In this document: positions 9,301 through 18,010 of the stretch, one piece after another
Layout of the letters: the number at the start of each line of letters is the position of its first letter
Position numbering within the stretch: the first letter of the stretch is position 1
Source: Heliocidaris erythrogramma
Lineage: Eukaryota; Echinodermata; Echinoidea; Camarodonta; Echinometridae
Direction of reading: 5' to 3'
Assembly (NCBI GenBank): GCA_025617745.1
Contig: CM046871.1
Span: 31,317,579 to 31,381,578, forward strand
DNA length: 64,000 nucleotides
Notes under the pieces: generated by a model
Seen by the model: only the letters and a program-made list of their open reading frames with translations
Told to the model about the DNA's origin: nothing
Databases searched by the model: none
Position numbers and translations under genes: made by a program

Positions 9301-11379
9301 TTTTACTATGGACAAAAGTGCTATACCGAAGGGGCGATATGGACTTGGAGTTATGGAAAGAGTCAATGCAGTAACATGCAAGTAGAGCTAGGAGGAGGGG
9401 CCGGGTCGAGGCAGGCATCGCTGTTATTGACGGAAAGCCAAGAAGAAACTGAAATGATCGCAAATAGATTCCTCTCTTCAGAATATGGATACACACGACG
9501 AATTTGGCTGAATTGCAACGACATGGATACCGAGGGGACGTGGATCTGCGAAAAAGATGCTTCTGGAAACGTTTCTTCTTACAGGAGTAAGTCAAGACCT
9601 GTATCAATATTATAATATATGTAAATATTACATATCTTGCGCACATTATTATTATTATCATTATTATTATTATTATGATTATCATGACAATGACCATGAA
9701 TATGATGATGATGATTATTATTATTACCATCATCATTATAATTATCATTCTTATTTTCACCTTCATCATTATCATTATTGGTATTGTTATTTATCACCAT
9801 CTTTATCACTATCATCATTACTGTCACCATCATTATTTGTAGTTGTCACTATTATGGAAATAAAATCCTTACAAATATCCACCCCCCCCAAAAAAAAATT
9901 AAAAAATAAATAAATAAAAATAAATAAATAAATGAAAAAAAAAATTATATATCTATAATATATATATAAATATTAAAACATTAAAAAATAAAACTAAAAA
10001 AAAAGGAATGAATGGGCGTCCTTTTAAGCCTATGTTGACAATTCCTCCAGTTATGCACCATTACAAACACGTTCCGTTATCTAATGATTTTTCAATAACA
10101 TTCTTATGCTCAGCTCACACGAGAAGTTGTTTGCTGACGTTAGGACCTCCGTCTCGTCAGTCGCCTTTACGGTCTTTTGTGCTTCATGAAAGAGTGATAT
10201 CGTTTACAAGTGATTGCATAATGAACTATAAACAATACTTTTAATAAATGGCGCATGGGTTAATCGCCTTAACAGGCTCGCTTAGCGCAGGTACTGACGC
10301 AGTCAAAATGAATCCTCGTGTTACATAAAAATATATCTTCCTGGCAGGGGCGTCGTTAGAAGCTTTAAAGATGAGGATATCGGGGGGGGGGGGGGGAGGG
10401 TTGTCCACTAATTTGCTGAAAGGAAATCAAAATTTCCAGCAGGCTGACGCCTAAGATTCCCCATTTCATTATATTTTTGTATTCACCCAGGGGCCTATGT
10501 GTTCCCCCTTTCATTTGTATTCTTCGCGATCTTGCTCTTTGTAAATATACAAATGTAAACGTATGATACAAATTTTATGTTTTGAAATATCTACATAATA
10601 TCATTGAAATGCCATAAAATTTGAAGCTGCCACAATGGGGTCTGCTCGCTATTCGTAAGGACCGCTATTCATAGAAAACCGCTATTCATTTAACACGCGT
10701 TATGAATAGCGGTCCTTATGAATAGTTATGAATAGCTGTCCTCATGAATGGAGGTGCTTATGAATAGCGAGGTAATTTGTCTATGGTTTGCTCGCTATTT
10801 AGAAGGACCGCTACTCATACAAAACCGCTATTCATTTAGTCACGCGTTATGGATAGCGGCCCTTATGAAAAAGTGGTTTTTATGAATAGCGGTCCTTATG
10901 ACTAGAGAGATTACGCCACATTAACTACTGCTCTCTTGAACACTTATTTAAAGCTTTCTATAAAAACAGAACTATATATTTTTTTGGTCCACTCCTAACT
11001 ACATACCAATATTAATTTTAAACATATCGACTCTAAACAATGTATTTATGAATTTTAATGTGTTTGTCTAATTTTTGTTTTATATCAAGCGCATGTTCCT
11101 TTCACTGTTATTTCAATCAAATATCTTTTGATGTCTTTGCATATCTTTCGAGTTGCACAAATTCAGTTCAGTTCAATTCCATTACTCTCTTTTGAAATAG
11201 ATTGGTACCCGGGTCAGCCTGACGGGACTGGCGATTTTGCCATCATTAAGAATTACACTGAAGACGGCGGTTTGACCTATCACGTGAAATGGTTCGATAA
11301 GGGAAGCTCTTATTATTACAGTTACTATGGGTACTCTCAAAATGCCTGGTCCAAGATAGTTTGTCAAATATATTTGTGA
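1005..11379 (+). CDS. EGF-repeat / C-type lectin protein, 3' part of gene (spliced)
   Basis: Eight exons are visible: 1005-1118, 2901-3014, 3337-3450, 3693-3806, 6504-6617, 8253-8366, 9278-9586 and 11201-11379. All introns are GT-AG and phase 1, and together the exons give about 389 residues to a TGA stop. The first six exons each encode one complete 38-residue EGF module with six cysteines. Each carries the calcium-binding start (D-x-[ND]-E-C type) and the Asp/Asn hydroxylation pattern CxDx4[FY]xCxC. The last two exons form one C-type lectin-like domain with a QPD motif, which in this family usually goes with galactose-type binding. There is no membrane segment after the lectin domain, so the product is probably secreted and extracellular. 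The 5' end with the signal peptide is outside the window. The order (EGFs then C-terminal lectin) is the reverse of selectins. Domain identity is well supported; function and ligand are inference. Confidence 0.85.
1455..1725 (+). mobile_element. tRNA-derived SINE, 5'-truncated
   Basis: A pol III B box (GGTTCGAGTCC) is followed by a conserved body (GGCAAGACATTAATC, then ATGGGTACC, then TTATTCCTTGAAATGC) and a terminal (ATT)n tail. The same body and tail recur at 52,655-52,950, so this is an interspersed family. The A box is not recognisable in this copy and the 5' flank is a G run. Confidence 0.8.
2226..2303 (+). pseudogene. Possible relict Ig-like exon
   Basis: After a good acceptor (pyrimidine tract then CATGCAG at 2220-2226) an open stretch reads ...[16 protein letters not shown], which resembles the B-strand region of an immunoglobulin domain. 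It then runs straight into the 3' end of the - strand SINE and a stop, with no donor. It lies in the intron between EGF exons 1 and 2. It could be chance; the call rests on one short motif. Confidence 0.2.
2303..2500 (-). mobile_element. tRNA-derived SINE, second family
   Basis: On the minus strand a tRNA-like head reads GAGTTGGCTCAGTCCGTAAA (A box), then an anticodon-arm-like TGCCTGTCGAACC. Next comes a degenerate B-box region, and then a body ending near 2303. The head is typical of tRNA-derived SINEs. It is a different family from the SINE at 1455. Confidence 0.6.
2901..3014 (+). CDS. Exon: EGF module 2
   Basis: Acceptor AAAG at 2897-2900, donor GTAAGA at 3015, 114 bp, phase 1-1. The module starts [10 protein letters not shown] and has the hydroxylation pattern [12 protein letters not shown]. 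Confidence 0.88.
3337..3450 (+). CDS. Exon: EGF module 3
   Basis: Acceptor TTTCAG at 3331-3336, donor GTGAGT at 3451, 114 bp. Module [20 protein letters not shown]..., complete six cysteines. Nearly identical to modules 4 and 5. Confidence 0.9.
3693..3806 (+). CDS. Exon: EGF module 4
   Basis: Acceptor TTTCAG ending 3692, donor GTAAGT at 3807, 114 bp. Module [20 protein letters not shown].... The last codons read CVS instead of CEI. It is the downstream member of the tandem exon duplication. Confidence 0.9.
3945..5578. mobile_element. Fold-back element with tandem TTCCGAA arms
   Basis: The left arm (3945-4225) is a tandem run of ~16-bp units of the type GGTTCGTAATTCCGAA, with longer variants containing AAAATGAAATAGG. 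The right arm (5250-5575) is the same in inverse orientation (TTCGGAATTACGAACC). Inside the arms, matching inverted blocks follow: AAGGTACCTTAAAAGGAG at 4217 against CTCCTTTTAAGGTACCTT at 5239, plus G/C runs. The core (4290-5180) is AT-rich with no ORF. The design (terminal inverted repeats made of short tandem units) recalls the TU fold-back elements described in sea urchins; membership is inference. Confidence 0.75.
5591..5829. mobile_element. MITE with 23-bp perfect terminal inverted repeats
   Basis: TCAATAGACCTGTTTACTAA at 5591 is matched by its exact inverse ending at 5829. The interior (~190 bp) is non-coding. Confidence 0.75.
5912..6317. mobile_element. Outer MITE, interrupted by a second MITE
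   Basis: Terminal inverted repeats ATCTACATGGTA at 5912 and TACCATGTAGAT ending 6317. With the inner element removed, the left end reads on into CTTGGCAGGACA, matched by TGTCCTGCTAA near 6293, so the repeat extends to about 22 bp. Confidence 0.65.
5924..6178. mobile_element. Inner MITE with ~71-bp perfect arms and TA target duplication
   Basis: The arms are identical inverted copies starting CTCTCTAAATTCCTTAGATT, flanked on both sides by TA. The centre has a tandem run of ~21-bp units (AATAGATTACAATTTCAA plus 3 bp). TA duplication fits a Tc1/mariner-type derivative. Confidence 0.75.
6320..6402. repeat. (TA)n microsatellite
   Basis: Two long AT dinucleotide runs interrupted by ACACGAATCC. 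They lie about 100 bp before EGF exon 5. Confidence 0.95.
6504..6617 (+). CDS. Exon: EGF module 5
   Basis: Acceptor TTGCAG ending 6503, donor GTGAAT at 6618, 114 bp. Module [20 protein letters not shown].... Its coding sequence is almost identical to module 3 although the exons are 3 kb apart. Confidence 0.9.
6618..7931. other. Intron, no clear content
   Basis: AT-rich intron with an A-rich run (7169-7190) and a short C/G-rich patch with CCGCCCCCGCACCCCCGG (7263-7281). No ORF or repeat pair is recognised. Confidence 0.6.
7932..8149. mobile_element. MITE with TACACTGTAAAAAA ends
   Basis: TACACTGTAAAAAA at 7932 and its inverse ending 8149; 218 bp, no coding potential. Ends in ACTGTAAAAA are common in non-autonomous elements of marine invertebrates. 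Confidence 0.6.
8253..8366 (+). CDS. Exon: EGF module 6
   Basis: Acceptor TTTAG ending 8252, donor GTGAGT at 8367, 114 bp. Module [20 protein letters not shown]...CEI. The last codon is completed by the lectin exon (G plus CT gives Ala). Confidence 0.9.
8367..9277. other. Intron, no clear content
   Basis: A G-run (8592-8609) sits in a short open region. Nothing else is recognised. Confidence 0.6.
9278..9586 (+). CDS. Exon: N-terminal part of C-type lectin-like domain
   Basis: Acceptor TTTCAG ending 9277, donor GTAAGT at 9587, 309 bp, phase 1-1. It begins [16 protein letters not shown], the classical start of a long-form lectin domain. It continues through the QASLL-type helix and [18 protein letters not shown], the position of the usual WIGL...EG.W.W block. 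Two cysteines (LNC and WIC) sit where none is canonical. Confidence 0.88.
9587..11200. other. Intron inside the lectin domain
   Basis: It contains (ATT/ATC)n simple repeat (9641-9840), A-rich stretches (9888-10,003), a G run (10,381-10,400) and the palindromic repeat listed at 10,642. No exon is recognised. Confidence 0.7.
10642..10910. repeat. Fold-back built from TATGAATAGCGGTCCT units
   Basis: The 10-16-bp motif GCTATTCAT / ATGAATAGC recurs about a dozen times in both orientations. The block exists as two tandem, each internally palindromic, halves (10,642-10,785 and 10,790-10,910) centred on ACGCGTTATG. Confidence 0.75.
11201..11379 (+). CDS. Exon: C-terminal part of lectin domain and stop
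   Basis: Acceptor AATAG ending 11,200. The split codon A+AT gives Asn, restoring [11 protein letters not shown]. The exon ends KIVCQIYL and TGA. QPD is intact, but the usual WND is WFD and the two cysteines normally flanking it are absent. No AATAAA was found nearby, so the 3' UTR end is unknown. Confidence 0.88.
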
Positions 11380-11429
11380 AAAACATCGGGCACGTGGCGT
11401 AGAGTTGGTCCAGCCATTACGGGGGCACT

Positions 11430-11690
11430 GTAGTCCTTTTTTTTTTTGGGGGGGGGGGGGGGTGGGACTATGTATGAGTAAACAATCTACGGTATGCCAA
11501 GGTATATATATCATGTATTTCTTTTTTTTTTTGGGGGGGGGGAGGGGCATTGGACGTCTACGCCAGGACAGTTCTTCAATCTACGGTATGCCAAGGTATA
11601 TATATCATGTATTTCTTTTTTTTTTTTTTTGGGGGGGGGGGGGGGGAGGGGCATTGGACGTCTACGCCAGGACAGTTCTTCAAGTTTCTT
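11430..11690. repeat. Tandem duplication just after the lectin stop
   Basis: A ~108-bp unit runs from CAATCTACGGTATGCC through a T run and G run to GCCAGGACAGTTCTT. It is present twice (11,484-11,575 and 11,577-11,682), with a third partial G-run start at 11,435. The copies differ mainly in homopolymer length. Confidence 0.8.
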
Positions 11691-11711
11691 TGTGAACAAC
11701 ATCATGCACGT

Positions 11712-12078
11712 TGTAGCGGTTACATGTCGTTTTTCCGAAGGTTCATAATTCCGAAGGTTCGTTTTTCCGAAGTTTCATCTTTCCGAAGGTTCGTTAGTCC
11801 GACGGTTTATAATTCCGAAAATGAAAAAGGGTACATATTTCCGAAGGTTCGTTATTCCGAAGAGTCATCTAGGGCTCTATTGCATTGTGAACCCTTTTTC
11901 ATTTTCGGAAATGGAATTACGAACCTTCTGAATAATGCATCAATTGTTCGGAATTATGTACCCTATTTCATTTTCGGAATTATGAACCAGCTGCTATGGG
12001 AAATTTGTGTTTCGGAATTACGAACCTTCGGAATTATGAACCTTCGGAAATACAAACCTTCGGAAAAACCAGTACCCA
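11712..12078. mobile_element. Short TTCCGAA fold-back element
   Basis: The left half carries TTCCGAAGGTTCGT-type units and the right half their inverse (ACGAACCTTCGGAA). This is the same tandem vocabulary as the element at 3945-5578, but without its long core, so it is probably an internally deleted relative. Confidence 0.7.
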
Positions 12079-12254
12079 CGTTGTAGCGTGGGTCGAGTCA
12101 GTGATGGGGCATTGTTGTCGATTTCGCAAATTTATATTTTTGGTTAGAGAATGGTCCTAAATTAGAGTGAGTCGAAAAAACAAGGAAGTCGAATAGACAA
12201 AATGTATTTATTAATTTTTGCTATGATATTATGAAAGTCTAAATGTTTTATGTA

Positions 12255-13940
12255 CAGTTGTCCTCAAAATTATTCATACCCCTTGGAAAATTGGAGATTT
12301 TTGCATTTTTTGCAAAAATGAAAGGAGAACTGGATTTACTTGCACATCACTTGAATACATTTAGTTATCATCTACAAATGAATGCTGTTTCTGGTTTCAA
12401 CTAATTTGCATAACAATAGAAAAAGTGAGCTATCCAAATTTGGTGATGTTCAAAATTATTCATACCCTTGGTGATTCATTGACTTTGCTGATCGAATCAT
12501 ATCCTTTGTGATTAAAGCTTGTATAACACTTCAGTACACTGTCCCGATGCTTCTGGTTATGTGTACTGAGATAACAGGCCAATACCTGGTACCCAATCCC
12601 TTAATTTCCTTGAGGTTGTTGTCCAGAGATGCCCTCACCTGGTCTTCAGGGCATTCCTTGGATTAAAAGGAGAGTTAATGTATACAAGGGGTGTAGTTAT
12701 TGACTTAGTGGTTACGGGACCATGATACTGCTATTTCATTCAGTATTCTGCTATTTTGATGAAAAATTTACTCTGTAGATGAAGTAAAACACTCTTCCTG
12801 GAGAGACCTTCCCTGGAACCCTTCCCTGTTGCACTGTCTAAGAGTGAGTTTTCCCTCATACCTTTGCTCCATTCTCATTAAGAATGTTTAGGAAGGCCGT
12901 GGTAGAGGTCTAAATGTTAGTTGGTGCCATTTTAAGCAGTTTGTTCAGTTACACAAACTGACACACTTGGATATGGACACCTGCTATAAGGTCCTTCACA
13001 AGTGGGTACTCCGGTGAAGTTTAAATACTGTCTTTATTTTCCTCTGTGCCGTCTAAGTGGTAGCATTTTTTGCTCTGCAGCTGGTACCATTGAGGGAATA
13101 TGGTATAAATTTAGTGCCCAGTGATATCAAGGCTTGTACCCACCATACCAAGGATAGTATCAAAAATATGAAAATTGGCACAATTAAAAGTCAATTCTGG
13201 ATGTGTAAGGTGCTAACGGGATACATACTGTAATCAATGGTGACCTGGCATCAGGGTCATGAAGTGACTTAAACATCACTAAAATGGCCTTCTTGAGCAC
13301 TCTAATTGAGAATGGAACCAAAGAATGAGGGCGAACCCCATCTAAGACAGTGCAACAGGGAAGGGCTCTAGGGAAGGTCTCTCCAGGAAGAGTGTTTTAC
13401 TTCATCGTAAGCGCAAAATTTTCATTAACGTAAATGAAAAACTGAATGAAAATATTAATATCATAGTCCCGTATAACCACAAAATCAATAACTACACCCC
13501 TTGTATACATTAAATCTCCTTTAAATCCAAGGAATGCCCTGAAAACCAGGTGAAGGCATCCCTGGACAACATCCTCAAGGAAATTAAGCCATTGGATACC
13601 AGGTATTGGCCTGCAATCTCAGTAGAGACCTCCAGAAGCATTGTGACAGTGTACTGAAAGGTTACAAGCTTTAATCACATAGGATTTGATTCACGTTGAT
13701 CGACAAAGGCAATGAATCACCAAGGGTATGAATAATTTTGAACATCACAAAATTTGGATAACTCACTTTTTCTATTGTTATGCAAAAGAGTTGAAACCAG
13801 AAACAGCATTCATTTGTAGATGATAACTAAATTTGTATTCAAGTGATGTGCAAGTAAATCCAGTTCTCTTTTCATTTTTGCAAAAAATGCAAAAAAAAAT
13901 CAATTTTCCAAGGGGGTATGAATAATTTTGAGGACAACTG
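12255..13940. mobile_element. Tc1-like element forming a ~640-bp-arm inverted repeat
   Basis: The ends are CAGTTGTCCTCAAAATTATT and its inverse, flanked by TA on both sides (12,253-12,254 and 13,941-13,942), as in Tc1/mariner insertions. The inverted similarity does not stop at the terminus. It continues through matching blocks (for example CTTCCTGGAGAGACC at 12,796 against GGTCTCTCCAGGAAG at 13,377) to about 12,890 and 13,300. Only ~400 bp of centre is unpaired. No transposase ORF is visible. Confidence 0.85.
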
Positions 13941-14742
13941 TAGTTCATTATGTGTATTCCTTATTGTAATGATTTCATTTCTTTGTTTTTTTAAATCTGA
14001 TACACCTAATGTAAATAGATAAAAAGGGCCTTTATGATAAGATGAATTATTGATAACAGATCAAGACATTTGTGGAAAAGTGGAAGGCATCTTCATGGTA
14101 GACACATTCGTTCTAGGAATTCTGATTAATCAAGACGATTATTGGGTAAAATGATTCAAAATAATGTTCAAGTTTTATTGGTGGTCCTACTGATACTCTA
14201 TCTCATTCTATCTTCTGTATTTCTGTAATCATGTATATGAAATATAGGTTTTGTCGTGAAATGACATAACTACATGCTGTCCATGCCCTCGGTCTTGTAT
14301 CGGCCTTATGGTGGCATGGACTGTAAAGTTCATCATTGAGATAAATATAAGATAAATAATGGAAACTGCCCCATCCATGCAGCATGTATGACTGAACAGA
14401 AAATTAAATTTCAAATTTCACGTTTTCTGTTACAATTTTATATAATGTGTTATTGGTATTCAGTGACCAGTTTGGAATCAAATTTTCTTATGTGCATTGC
14501 GTTTGAAATTTGAGTATTATGTTGGAATTTTTTCTCTAAATTTCAAATGAATGAAATTTACCCTAGACAATGATAGTAGAAAAATGAAACATATATTTTA
14601 TATATCCTATTGCACAAAAAGCAAAGGCAGGATTTAAACTTGCACAATATTTTTGGATATATTTCATTTTAATGAGCTTTATCATACATGTAGTTATTGT
14701 AGTTATATGTGATCAATACTCAAAAGTCGTTTTCAGGGCCCT

Positions 14743-14874
14743 CTTGCATAAAAAGTTGCGTTTAATCGCAACTCCAAAAATTAAACGCAATTTGATTTTC
14801 AGCCAATCAGCATCGCGTATTTGGACTTGCGTTCAATTTTATGAGTTGCGATTAAACGTAACTTTTTATGCAAG
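14743..14874. mobile_element. Small fold-back MITE
   Basis: CTTGCATAAAAAGTTGCGTT and onward for 31 bp is matched by its inverse ending at 14,874 with one mismatch. TCGTTT occurs just outside both ends (14,727 and 14,875), a possible target duplication. Confidence 0.7.
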
Positions 14875-14947
14875 TCGTTTCCACTTATTCTGGAATTATA
14901 TACAAATGAATAAAAAGGTGTATACTACACTAAAAATACAGATCAAC

Positions 14948-14998
14948 GCCCCGTTTCACAAAATTTGTTATCAATAACAAGTTTATGAAACAGGGCCC
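14948..14998. repeat. 51-bp hairpin
   Basis: GCCCCGTTTCACAAAATTTG pairs imperfectly with CAAGTTTATGAAACAGGGCCC. Its ends resemble those of the GGGCC-ended MITEs at 41,379 and 61,816. Confidence 0.55.
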
Positions 14999-16084
14999 TG
15001 ATATCACTCCGCCTTTCATATAATATTTTCCTTGTACTGTTGGAAGTAACTGATGTTACTTTATTAGTGCCTTGCAACTGATTAACTATATCATTTTATA
15101 TCAGATATGAGTTCTTTGATGTGCTTGTCATTCCGTCAATATATTGTATTATCTATAGAGACTGAAATGTTCAATGGAGTCATTTATATCAGAACTAGTG
15201 AATTCATCTTGAATCAAGAATACGTGTTCAAATAAAAGTAACTATTTAACAATAATACATTTGCTTCTGTTGATGGTGGTTATCATTGAAACAGTTATAT
15301 TGAAATGATTCATTCTCCCTTCCCCATTCAATTCATCCAAGCTTGGTAATAAGATGATTTTTGTGAAAGCAGAAAAATAAGAAAAACAGGATGGTGAATG
15401 TTTAAAAGAAATCGGACAAGCAAATGAGAAAGTTATGGCTGATTGAAAAATTAGATCACTACATAATTATTTAAGAATCTGAAATTGGCAATTTTGTGAG
15501 TCGATTGTGACATACTTGCGGACAACCATAGAGTTACATAGACTGTAAAAAAAATACCGCATTTTTCACTTAATTTAATTATGTTAAGATACTGCCTTAA
15601 TTTTTTCAAGTATTATTAGCCTAAGACTATTTCGAGTACCTCCTACTAAAAATAGCATTTGAAGTTATTATTACTTGAAAAAATCAAGTTGAGTTACATT
15701 AATGTAAATAATTTAAGTATTGTACTCATGATAGATAACAATTCTATATATGCTTGATCGTAGCATCTTAAAAAGAAATTTGGTTGATGATTTTCCTGAA
15801 ATATCAAGTTTTTATTTGTTTTGAAGTGGGTGAAAATTAAAAATTGACTTATATTCTTATCTTTGCTTATATGAATCGGACATATTCTAAGCTCCTTATA
15901 TCTTCATTCAACCACAAAAAAAAAATTGTTAAAAAAAAAAAAAAATTATTTGATCTTAATGAATATTCATGATACTTATATTACGCACTGCATTTTTACT
16001 TTAAAAAAAGATAAGTACAATCAACATTTTGAAAATTCCTGTATGTATAGTGATTACCACTTCTAAAAATTCATAACTTTCTTA

Positions 16085-18010
16085 TTTCAGTTCAAAGTTC
16101 AGTTCATATTTATTCAATTCAATTCCATCTTTAAAAAAAACCCCAACATTATGCAAGACATTGAATAAAAACATGCAATTCCATATAATATATATCATAT
16201 TTCATTTCAAATTCGCAAAATAAAAATATATTAAATGGTGATGAAACTAAATTGGGCATAGCTGATAAAAAACCAAAAAGGTTTTGTCAGGACAGCTTCC
16301 CAAATGATATATCATTGATACATAATATAACTAAATGGCGGAAAACAAATAGTAAAATAACAAAAAATAATTTACGAATTGGTGGGATAGGAAAGGAGAT
16401 ACACAGCGAAACAGAGAAAAGGGAAGAGAAGGATGAAATGGAAGAAAATCTTATATATTCATACAGTGAAAATCACGTACAATCAAATACACTTTTAGTT
16501 TACGTTTTAAACTGTTCTAAAAAGAAACTGAAGTTATATTTGTTGGAAGAGCGTCCCAAATTACAGGTACATGATGTCGAATAAGATGCAAATTCTGAAT
16601 CTACATTCCATCTATGATATTTATTCTTAGATCTAGTATTATAATTATGTATTGCACTATTTCCTATAGACATATTGGATAATATTTTAGGAAGCTCTGT
16701 ATTTAGATGTTTATACATAACTATTGCACATATATATTCATTTAACTGGTATACATCCAATATACAGAGTTGCTTAAACAAAGGTCTAGAATGGGCTTGG
16801 GAATGAGACAGTGTTATCATTCTTACAATCCTCTTTTGTAAAAAAGATATGAACATTTTAATTTGGTAGGGTGGGTATTGGCCCAAACAATATTGCAATA
16901 ATTCAGGAATGGTAAAATCAGTCTATTGTAAAGCATAGATTGTGGTAAGGTATGGCGAAGATTGCTGATGACACCAGTATTTCTGGAAACTGTTTTATTT
17001 ATTTGTGCTATATGTGTTTTCCAGGACAAGTTTTCATCTATAAATATACCCAAAAAATTGGTAGAACTGACACGTTTGAGAACATTATTTTCCATTTTAA
17101 TCTGGAATGAATCATGGAAATCTGCAGAAATGTGTTTAGATCAAGAATGAAAATATATAAAATCCGATTTTCAGCATTTATAATCAATCTATTACATTTG
17201 AACCAATTTGATACCTTTTGCAATTCAAAATTTAGGTTATTATAAAGGGAAACAATGTTATCAGATGTGTAGAGAATATTGGTGTCATCAGCAAAGAGAA
17301 TGAATTTCAATTTGTCAGAACAGCATGGAGGGTCATTTATATAAAGTAAAAATAAAAGTGGCCCTAGGATTGACCCCTGGGGTACTCCACATGAAATACA
17401 TAAATGATCAGATAATACAATATTAAATGATACACATTGAGTTCTAAAGAATTTTTAAACCACAGCAGTGGTAATCCTCTGATTCCATAATGATTAAAGC
17501 TTGGATAATAATATAGAGAAAATCAATAGTATCAAACGCTTTGCTTAAATCTAAGAAAACTCCAATAGAATGCAACCTTGTATTGAATACATCAATTAGA
17601 TAATCATGAAGATCAATAACAGCCATTTCTGTTGATACATTCTTTTAAAATCCATACTGATTTTCATTCAAAAGAGAATTAGTACATAGGAAGCCATAAA
17701 TGCGATTATAAAATAATGAGCCTTTCTAAGATTTTTGAAAATTAGGGAAGTATTGATATTGGCCTATAGTTATTAACATTATGAATATAATTTTTATTAT
17801 GAAAAGGTACAAGCTTCGCAATTTTTAATTTATAGGGTACAATACCAATAGAAATATATAAGTTAAAAATATAAAATAAAGGTTTGACTAAATAGTGTTT
17901 TACATTCTTTATAACCTTGGGATGAAAATTGTCAATGCCACAGCTGTTGGTATTATTGAGTTCACAACATCGATAATTCATTTTCACATATTGGTTTAAA
18001 ATGTATAGAG
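16085..18010 (-). mobile_element. CR1-like LINE, 3' part (reverse transcriptase), decayed
   Basis: On the minus strand the reverse-transcriptase blocks appear in order: SCGIDNFHPKVIKN, VNNYRPISILP (from 17,742), FLDLSKAFDTID (17,560), GVPQGSILGPLLFLLYIND (17,390-17,340) and FADDTNILYTSDN (17,290). The thumb/C-terminal region follows to 16,500. Reading frames change several times and there are stops, so it is dead. The 3' end at 16,085-16,130 has the (AATTGAATT)-type tail shared with the LINE at 45,972. Confidence 0.85.

Larger units (their letters stand above)
13943..16084. other. Intergenic AT-rich DNA with small fold-backs
   Basis: Apart from the two fold-backs listed at 14,743 and 14,948, no gene or repeat is recognised. 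A runs occur around 15,917-15,945. Confidence 0.6.

Noticed and set aside
16252-16584. 110-codon + strand ORF
   Set aside because: It is the antisense of the LINE 3' region on the minus strand.
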